Below are positions 55,990-64,000 of a stretch of 64,000 nucleotides of DNA, piece after piece. The stretch is from Corbicula japonica (taxonomy: Eukaryota > Mollusca > Bivalvia > Venerida > Cyrenidae): contig JAZAYU010000003.1 in the NCBI GenBank assembly GCA_038501625.1, positions 2,545,001-2,609,000 on the forward strand, written 5' to 3'. The position numbers and the translations under genes are program-made. The notes beneath the pieces were generated by a model that saw only the letters and a list, made by a program, of their open reading frames with translations, had not been told where the DNA came from and searched no databases. Position 1 is the first letter of the stretch. The number at the start of each line of letters is the position of its first letter.

Positions 55990-57008
55990 ACGTGGTTTCT
56001 TACGTTATCAGACCAAATGTCTGACAAAAATTTGAACTCCTTGTACTTGCTAATACCTCATAACATGTTTTGGTCCGACAGAACTTGTTTCAGTCAGACA
56101 GATTTTCACATCTTGTCTGACCAAATGTATGACACTTTTTTTCAACTTTCGGGAAGTCTGGACTAATGCTTAATCCTTAACTCCATACGATACAGCATTA
56201 ATCAGATCGGCAACCAGTGGGACCCAGCGCCCAGGATCATAAAACTAAGTTTTGAGATCAGTCTCAAATCTCAAGGATCTGATTGGCTGAAATGGCGACT
56301 GGTCGCCATTTCAGCCAATCAGATGCTTGAGATTTGAGACTGATCTCCAGATTTAGTTTTATGATCTTGGGCAGAGATCAGCCCATTTGATTTATTCCAC
56401 TTGTTTTGCTTCTTAAGGAACCCATATTTCTAACACTTTCTTAACTAAGATCTAGAAACCGCATCTTGAAAATACAGAGAGGAAAATTTGATGTGATTCA
56501 TTATAATAAACAAGAGGACTAAGATGGCCCTGAAATGCTCATATGAAGTTCTTATAACCCACGAAATATCTCGGCTTAACCCAATTTAGTTATAGAAGTG
56601 AATTTTTTAAATGCAGGCATGAGACTGTCACCAGAAGCAAAACATCTGAAAATTGAGGGTGTCCTCCCCAGCTGGGGTTGAGGGAGCAGCACCCCCCTTG
56701 GGGGGTTTAAGGGGGCAACCCCCCACCCCCACCAAGAAATAAAAATAGCCATTCCCATGGTGTCTATATCCAACCTCCAGAGAGCTTTTTCTTACTCACC
56801 CTTTTTTATTCATACTGAACAAAACTATCAGCTTAAGAATATAAGAGAAGACTTCCCTAAGGTTGAAAAAAGTGTCAGACTTTTGGTCAGACAAGATGTG
56901 AAAATATGTTTGACCGAAATAAATTTGGTATGACCATAACATGTTAAAAAGGAATTAGCAGCTCAAATTTTTGTCTGACACTCGGTCTGATAACATACGA
57001 AATCACAT
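55990..57008. mobile_element. ~1-kb inverted-repeat element with nested insertions
   Basis: Arms 55990-56146 and 56864-57008 pair (TTTTCACATCTTGTCTGACC / GGTCAGACAAGATGTGAAAA) at moderate identity. Between them lie a Family B copy (56228-56373), an AACAAGAGGACT Helitron-like start (56508) and a G/C-rich hairpin near 56690. Confidence 0.65.
56228..56373. repeat. Family B foldback
   Basis: CGCCCAGGATCATAAAACTA ... TTAGTTTTATGATCTTGGGC; inner arms perfect. Confidence 0.9.
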
Positions 57009-57011
57009 CAG

Positions 57012-57156
57012 TGCCCAAGGTTATAAAACTGAGCATGGAAACCAGTCTCAAATCTCAAGCATCTGATTGGCTGAAATGGCGACCAGTCGCCATTTCAGCC
57101 AATCAGATGCTTGAGATTTGAGACTGGTTTCCATGCTCAGTTTTATAACCTTCAGC
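57012..57156. repeat. Family B foldback (near-perfect)
   Basis: GCCCAAGGTTATAAAACTGA ... TCAGTTTTATAACCTTCAGC; the arms differ at only a couple of positions. Confidence 0.93.
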
Positions 57157-57209
57157 TCAGAAATCACATCAGATCAGCCCAAATTTGTTGCCCAGGTGAG
57201 CTAGAAATT

Positions 57210-58505
57210 GGCAACATTGATGTCAGATATTTCCAGAAACTGAAAACTACATCGAGTTTTTTTTGGTTTTGTTTTCTAAACAGTATTATTATTTTGACCA
57301 ATTTTATACTTTTAATAGTAACTTACATTATTTACCCCAAAATAATAACATGTTCATAGAAATTTTGAAACAATGTAATATGAGGTCTGTATCATGATGT
57401 TTCTGATGAAACTAAACATTTGTGATATAACTAAACATTAAAATGTTGTGATCACCAGCATGTTTATTGAGCGTCTTAACTATTCTCCTCTACAGTTATT
57501 TACTGCACTTCTGTCATGGGCCAAATCCCGCAAATTTTTGTGTGATCAATAACTCAACTTAATGAGACACTTTAAAGCCACTTAATGTAATTGGTCACAA
57601 AACCTTGTCAATTACCGTATGATGAAGTGTTGTAATCACTGCAACTGCAGTTATGTAATACTGTCAACTCCAGGTGATATGCGGCATTCTCCACCCACCG
57701 ACCCTGGTCAAATCTAGAGGAGGTTCAGAACTGTTGATCAAAACCCCTTTTTGAGCAGCAATATTTAATTTTCATGGGGAATTCGACCAGAAAGTTGGAA
57801 ATTATCATGTGACAGTAACTAGAACTAACTTTAAACAGGTATGGCTTTCTAATGTTAATAGGTAAACTTTCTAAGCCTGCACATGTGCAGGTCCCCATCT
57901 AGTTATATAATATACTGAAAGTCAATTAAAAGTTACCAACTTTCACAGTGATGGAAATTAAACTAGTCGCTATGACACAGTAGCACTTGTACAAACTTGC
58001 AATTACCGATCATTAACTGTTGTATTTTGCTATTTCTGCTAGAACAACCTCAATCTAATATTGTTATAGCCAGGCAGTCTTTACTTGAGCGTGGACTATG
58101 TATTTGACTAGTAGTGGCCTTTTATTAGAAAATGAGGGTAAATTATTATAAGCACATAGTAATCTTATATTTCAATTAAAATCTGCTGCAATCTAATTAT
58201 TCAGATCATCTTTCTGCCAATTCAACAAATGAGAAATGCCATACATATTTTTCTTCTACCTTATGTTGAAAAATACTAGTTAAAATTTGTCACCATTCAG
58301 ATTTGAGGTTTAATGGGTTCTTTTCTTTATATTTACAATTCTAACATTCATTCCGAGTACTTGTATTACATAATTTATATTCTCAAATGAAAATTCTGGT
58401 TGTCGTGGATCAATATGTGTTATTCAACATTGAACATTTTTCTGTCTTTTAAAATTATAATATTATAAACACATGCTCTCTTTTTTCCTGTCTACTGTTT
58501 CCTCT
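57210..58505. other. Intergenic stretch
   Basis: AT-rich sequence in which I recognise no gene or repeat. Confidence 0.6.
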
Positions 58506-58632
58506 CTACAGTTAGGCTGTGTCAGATAAAAATGTTGGGTGGCTGTGTCAGGTAAAAGTGTTGGGTGGCTGTGTCAGGTAAAAGTGTCGGGTGGCTGTGT
58601 CAGGTAAAAGTGTCGGGTGGCTGTGTCAGATA

Positions 58633-60329
58633 ACAAGAGCCAGTCGGAAACGACAGCACGCTCGACTACTCGGTCAGACATATTTAAGCACATTTAAAAC
58701 TGGGCTTCATTTAAACTGGGGAGTGATTCACGAGTTTATGACACCCAACACACACACATGAACAAAAGTTTCTTAATCCAAGTTAGGAAATCAATAAATT
58801 ACACTTAATTTATTATTGTAGTTTTTTTAGAGGGTTTACACAACCCAGTCCATACACCCCTGCCCACCTATAGTGTGGTGTAGTATAGTAAGGTATGGTA
58901 TTGTTGTTGGTAATGTTGTTGACGGTGTTGTTGGTGGTGTTGTTGGTGGTGGTGTTGTTGGTGTTGTTGTTGTTGTTATTAGGGTTTTTGTTGGTTGTGT
59001 TGTTGGTGTTGTTGTTGTTGGTGGTGGTGGTGGTGTTGTTGTCAGTGTTGTTGCTGTTGGTGGTGGTTGTTGATGCTATTGTTGGTGTTGATGTTGTTGT
59101 TGTTGGTGTTGTTGTTGACGGTGTTGTTGGTGGTGTAGTTGTTGTTATTTGTGTTATTGTTGGTGGTGTAGTTGTTGTTATTTGTGTAATTGTTGGTTGT
59201 GTTGTTGGTGTTATTGTTGGTGGTGGTGTTGGTGGTATGTGGTGGGGGGTGGTGGTAGTGTGGTGTGGTGTGGTGGGTGGTGGTGGGTGGGTGGTGGTGG
59301 TGGGTGGTGGTGGTGGGTAGTGGTAGGGGGTGGTGGTGGGTGGGTGTGGGGTGGGTGTGGGGTGGGTTTGGGGTGGTGGTGGGTGGTGGTGGGTGAGTGG
59401 TGGTGGGGGTTGTGGGTGGGTGGGTGTGGGGTGGGTGGTGGTGGTGGAAGGTGTTGGTGGGAGGTGGGTGTGGGTGTGGGGTGGGTGTGGGGTGGTGGTG
59501 GGTGGGTGGGTGGGGTGGGTGGGTGTGGGGTGGGTGGTGGTGGTGGGGGTGCTGGTGGGTGGTGGCGGGTGGGTGGGTGGGTGTGGTGTGGTGTGGTGTG
59601 GTGTGGTCAGAGTTATGGTTCTTGGCACACACCCTCGGGACATGATGATGAACAAGTGTGCCAAGTTTCAAAGCTGTAGTATAAGTAGTATTGAAGTTAT
59701 GTGTTTGTACAGTTGCTTGCACGCAAACTTTAACCTGAAATTCTAAGTAAAAAAAGGGCCATAATTTGATCAAAATGAAAGTTAGAGTTATGGTTCTTGG
59801 CATACACACTCGGGACATGATGATGAACAAGTGTGCCAAGTTTCAAAGCTGTAGTATAAGTAGTATTGAAGTTATGTGTTTGTACAGTAGCTTGCACGCA
59901 AACTTTAACCTGAAATTCTTAGTCAAAAAAGGGCCATAATTTGATGAAAATGAAAGTTAGAGTTATGGTTCTTGGCACACACACTCGGGACATGATGATG
60001 AACAAGTGTGCCAAGTTTCAAAGCTGTAGTATAAGTTGTATTGAAGTTATGTGTCTGTACATTAGCTTGCATGCAAACTTTAACCTGAATTTCTAAGTCG
60101 AAAAAGGGCCATAATTTGATCAAAATGAAAGTTAGAGTTATGGTTCTTGGCATACATACTCGGGACATGATGATGAACAAGTGTGCCAAGTTTTAAAGCT
60201 GTAGCTATAGTAGTTTTTAAGATATCAGTAGGTTGCACGCAAACTTTAACCAAAGCGGGACCCCGACAGTGACGCCGACGCCCAAGTGAGTACAATAGCT
60301 CGACATATTCTTCAAATAGTCGAGCTAAA
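58633..60329 (+). mobile_element. Helitron-like non-autonomous element inside the minisatellite
   Basis: Starts AACAAGAGCCAGTCGG and ends AAATAGTCGAGCT. Contains a GT/GGT-rich satellite (58890-59610), then four ~176-bp units (GAGTTATGGTTCTTGGC at 59609, 59786, 59961 and 60136). The flanks join to an ordinary minisatellite unit (CAGAT|AAAAATGA), with no target duplication visible apart from possible single-base ambiguity. Confidence 0.8.
58890..59610. repeat. GGT/GTT/GTGGG-rich simple-sequence tract
   Basis: About 720 bp almost free of C on the plus strand, grading from GTT/GGT to GGGTGG. Long frames across it (Thr/Pro/His- or Gly/Val-rich) are artefacts. The G-rich strand could form quadruplexes. 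Confidence 0.95.
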
Positions 60330-60979
60330 AATGATGGGTGGCTGTGTAAGGTAAAAGTGTCTGGTGGCTGTGTCAGATAAAAATGACAGGTGGCTGTGTC
60401 AGGTAAAAGTGTCGGGTGGCTGTGTCAGGTAAAAGTGTCGGGTGGCCGCGTCAGGTAAAAGTGTCAGGTAGCTGTGTCAGGTAAAAGTGTCAGGTGGCTG
60501 AGTCAGATAAAAATGTCGGGTGGCTGTGTCAGGTAAAAGTGTCGGGTGGCTGTGTCAGGTAAAGGTGTTGGGTGGCTGTGTCAGATAAAAATGACGGGTG
60601 GCTGTGTCAGGTAAAATTGTCAGGTGGCTATGTCAGGTAAAAGTGTCAGGTGGTTGTGTCAGATAAAAATGACGGGTGGCTGTGTCAGGTAAAAGTGTTG
60701 GGTGGCTGTGTCAGGTTAAAGTGTCGGGTGGCCGCGTCAGGTAAAAGTGTCAGGTAGCTGTGTCAGGTAAAAGTGTCGGGTGGCTGTTGTAGATAATATG
60801 GCTATTCCTCATTCGCTTATTTCACTTTTTCACTGTTTTAAAATATGCAAGTGGATCCCAATGTCTCACATAATGCACCTATTACCAATGTTTCATTGAA
60901 CGCAGATGTAGCAGTAGTGGTGTGGGTATGGCAGGGGCGGAATAAAATATTTAATGCTCCGAAACATCATTTTATACCT

Positions 60980-61192
60980 ATCCAGATTGGCAAACAGTGT
61001 AGATCGAGATCAGCCATCACATTCATGTCATCTGATTAGGGTCTACATTGTTCATTTTAGATTAATAAGTTTATGTTATTTCTGAACAAGAAGTGATCAG
61101 TGAAGATTCAGATCAGATAGCACAGATATCCTAGCTGAACTGGATCTACACTGGTTGCACACAAGAACCCAAATTTATAGAGTAAAGAGTAA
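60980..61192. repeat. Family A, diverged
   Basis: GGCAAACAGTGTAGATCGAG and GAACTGGATCTACACTGG; the ends are worn. Confidence 0.6.
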
Positions 61193-61199
61193 AATGAGA

Positions 61200-62110
61200 A
61201 ACCCTGGACCTTGTTTAACCAAGAAATTCTACTTACTGCAGTATGACTTCCATTTGTGGTAATTCATCATTTTAAAGCACACATTATCTTCTCAATATTA
61301 TTCACATCATACTTCCAAAAGTGAAACTCAAGATACACAACAAAAAACTCATTCTCAATGAAAAAACAACTCAAATCTAGATCAACAGTTGGTATGTTTA
61401 CATTGTATAACCTTGTTTTGTCAGACTGAAACATTTTCTTGAAACTTGAAAAACATTGAAACATAGATTTCAATCTTAAAACACAACATTCAAAGAAATC
61501 TTGCTTCTGAAATTTCAGCATCAAACATTCTTGCCATAATTATCTCCCTTTCTAGCCTGAAGGTGACAATTTTCACACTGGGAGATTTGTTTCATTTATT
61601 TTTTGAACAGAAGATCGATTAGAGATAGGACATCCTGCTAATGTAAATGTCAAAATGAGTATTGATTAACATAAAACAAACTAAGTCCTTGATTTTTTAA
61701 GACAAAAATTTGTTCAATTCTTGAAAGGGATTAAAATGCCCTACGGTTAACACAATGCTAATGACGGAAAATCATGTTGTCAGCAGAGGGAATGTAGGAG
61801 GACACAAAATTGATACTAACAATGTTATTTTTTGATTTATTTTGCCACTGTTCACTTTTAAAGTTCCCTTTTCATCTAATACACCTTAAAAATGCAACTC
61901 TTACATGTAAAATTTGTGAAGAATTCCAGAAGTGCTTTTGTCAATTTTCTGAGATCATTAAAATTTTAATGGCTTTTAACACAATTTAACTTAATAGTTA
62001 CCTATTCAATTCAATAGTATGTCACTCTATGACTAATAAAAACATCGGGACCCACCAATATAGTCTGAATTACTTTCTTTCTTTCAGACATGCATACTCT
62101 GTTCAATAAC
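61200..62110. other. Intergenic stretch
   Basis: No gene or repeat recognised. Confidence 0.55.
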
Positions 62111-62113
62111 AAC

Positions 62114-62331
62114 AGTGCCCAAGGTTATAAAACTGAGCATGGAAACCAGTCTCAAATCTCAAGCATCTGATTGGCTGAAAAGGCGACCAGTCACCATTTC
62201 AGCCAATCAGATGCTTGAGATTTGAGACTGGTTTCCCTCTCAGTTTTATAACCTTCTGGTTGCCATTTAAGCCAATCAGATGCTTGAGATTTGAGACTGG
62301 TTTCCATGCTCAGTTTTATAACCTTCAGCCC
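62114..62331. repeat. Family B foldback plus an extra right arm
   Basis: A full palindrome (GCCCAAGGTTATAAAACTGA ... CTCAGTTTTATAACCTTC) followed by TGGTTGCCATTTAAGCCAAT and a second complete right arm. Confidence 0.9.
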
Positions 62332-62728
62332 AGAATATCAACAGAAGGGAGGCAAAAGTCAAGTGAATAAACATCTGTAAATAAAGACACTGTTTGCAAG
62401 AATCACAAATTTCTGATTCTTGGCTCAGTTAATCAAGGCATCATTACATCTTTAGTACCGATGCAAGAAAAATACAGCAAAAACTACAGATGCTAACACT
62501 AAACCTGACTTGCTTCGCAAAACATAATGCAGAGTAATTTATACATCAAAATTCCAATGCTTATTTTCATTCCTGGCTTTTAGTTATAGAATTTTTCAGT
62601 GGGTTTGAGGAACGAAGATAAAACATTAATCAGTCAGTCAGACACTTGATTCTTCCAATGTGTTTATTTATATCCTAACAACATTGATATATCCCATGAT
62701 CAGAATCAGAATACAACTTCCAAGTTCA

Positions 62729-62970
62729 ATAACCCTTTCCTGGATATATACGCATTTTTACGCATTTGCGACCAGTGTAGATCCAGATAAGCCGGCACAT
62801 CCGTGCCGTCTGATCAGGATCTGCACTGGTCGCATTTAGGTCAGAAATAACCTAATGAATCTAAAAGCGAACAGTTTAGATCCTGATCAGACGGCACGGA
62901 TGTGCCGGCTGATCTGGATCTAAACTGTTCGCCCTAGCAATAAAGGTGTATCTGTACAGGAAAGGGATAA
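62729..62970. repeat. Family A palindromic MITE (best preserved)
   Basis: ATAACCCTTTCCTGGATATA ... CTGTACAGGAAAGGGATAA; both inner hairpins (GCCGGCACATCCGTGCCG, GACGGCACGGATGTGCCGGC) are nearly perfect. Confidence 0.92.
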
Positions 62971-62984
62971 TATAACCATTGCTC

Positions 62985-63186
62985 CACATAATATGGATTT
63001 ATGGCACAATTAACATGTGCAGATCCAGATCAGTTATCTACAATGTTTGCTTTTTGGTCAGAAATAACCTAATAAAATCTAACACTGGACAGTGCAGATC
63101 CTGATCAGAGAGCATTGATGTGCCCATTGATCTGGATTTAAACTGTTTGCTCATGGGACAACAGCCATATACAATGGAGTAAAGCC
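62985..63186. repeat. Family A, diverged
   Basis: GTGCAGATCCAGATCAG and GTGCAGATCCTGATCAGAGA. Confidence 0.6.
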
Positions 63187-63535
63187 TAAAGGGACGATTT
63201 TGTGCTGAAAAGCTACAAGTTATCATTATCAAAGCTGTATACATTAAAATTTCTTGGTCAAAACTACAATATGGTTAAGTTATTGTACATGATGTTAAAT
63301 GCACATATTTCTATATCCAGAATAAATCATGGTCAAGCAACAGGCACTCCAAACAAGAAAGGAACAAACTATTTCAAAACTACAACAAAATTTGTAACAC
63401 ACCATGGCAAAAGTGGTCTTATTGACTTTGCAATAATTGTAGATCCTGAGCAATTTTTGGATGTAATTAGGTCAAAAAGAATCTTATCTGTGTACTAGAT
63501 GCATAAAGAATCCTTCAGTTAATGAATGGCAACCA

Positions 63536-63695
63536 GTGTCCAAGGTTATAAAACTGAGCATGAAACCCAGTCTCAAATCTCAAGCATCTGATTGGCTGAA
63601 ATGGCGACCAGTCACCATTTCAGCCAATCAGATGCTTGAGATTTGAGACTGGTTTCCATCTCAGTTTTATAACCTTCTGGTTGCCATTTCAGCCA
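63536..63695. repeat. Family B foldback plus the start of an extra arm
   Basis: TGTCCAAGGTTATAAAACTG ... CTCAGTTTTATAACCTTCTG, then GGTTGCCATTTCAGCCAAT as at 62114-62331, here cut short. Confidence 0.9.
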
Positions 63696-64000
63696 ATAGC
63701 TGATCTGGGTCTACACTGTTCACTGTGGCCATAAGATCAATTATGGCTCATCACATATATGCTTTTAAATAACTTTCATTCATTAATGTTTCATTCTTTA
63801 ATGCTTGCTGTCGACTTATTATCCCTAAATATTGCTGAGGGTCTTTCAGATGACTACATGTATATATATATGCTTTGCAAAACTAAAATGTATACTTATT
63901 TACTCATTTTTCCAAAAGTAAGAATTTAAAATTTAAAAAGAACATTATATTCTTGAAAATCTACAATCATGACTGAATTTTTATTCATTTCACTGATGGA

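Larger units (their letters stand above)
58507..60795. repeat. 26-bp minisatellite, interrupted by an insertion
   Basis: Unit GGTGGCTGTGTCAGGTAAAA plus GTGTCG. About five units lie at 58507-58633 and about eighteen at 60332-60795, in the same phase on both sides of the inserted element. Confidence 0.95.

Noticed and set aside
58813..59839. Very long frames on both strands (Thr/Pro/His-rich and Gly/Val-rich)
   Set aside because: They run through a GGT/GTT simple-sequence tract inside a Helitron-like element; composition follows the repeat and there are no domains.
63202..63498. 98-codon plus-strand frame
   Set aside because: No family resemblance, no splice context, AT-driven composition; probably chance.

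Overview
The window is a piece of an animal nuclear genome: AT-rich, intron-rich and crowded with short non-autonomous transposable elements. The repeat types suggest a bivalve mollusc: ~150-bp cored arrays containing 'GTGACCTTGACC', elements running from AACAAGAG to GAGCTAAAAA, and dense TTAA-flanked palindromes. That placement is inference. There is no bacterial or viral gene content, and most ORFs longer than 60 codons are chance reading frames inside repeats.

The one gene supported with high confidence is the 5' part of a dystrophin gene on the minus strand, from its ATG at 40482 to the left edge. I resolve 18 coding exons, 40482..40410 down to 525..375. All have AG/GT borders and all phases join without a break, giving 2653 coding bases (884 codons plus one base). 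The protein runs N-terminus, calponin-homology domain 1 (CH1), CH2, Ser/Pro-rich hinge 1, spectrin repeats 1-3, hinge 2 (GGTKKRKV), repeat 4 and the start of repeat 5. The rest lies beyond position 1. Exons 2, 3 and 5 have the same lengths (62, 93, 93 nt) and phases as the human DMD exons. Exons 6 and 7 (92+81=173 nt) are human exon 6 split by one extra intron.

Layout, left to right: 0.4-9 kb holds nine exons (18 to 10) coding for the spectrin repeats. 9-21.4 kb is one 12.4-kb intron filled with cored-repeat arrays and miniature inverted-repeat elements (MITEs). 21.4-40.5 kb holds exons 9 to 1 (hinge 1, actin-binding domain, start codon). 40.5-64 kb is mostly repeats. It includes a 1448-bp CAC-ended TIR element with a 5-bp target duplication, a 1452-bp hAT-like element with an 8-bp target duplication, and a Helitron-like element sitting inside a 26-bp minisatellite. 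A possible pair of exons of an unrecognised minus-strand gene lies at 50.1-51.1 kb.

Two palindromic families dominate. Family A is about 240 bp, with ends TTAACCCTTTCCTCCAT / ATGGAGGAAAGGGTTAA; about 35 copies and fragments were noted. Family B is about 145 bp, a near-perfect foldback starting CCCAAGGTTATAAAACTGAG; about 17 copies were noted. Both lie in dystrophin introns and would form long hairpins in the pre-mRNA.
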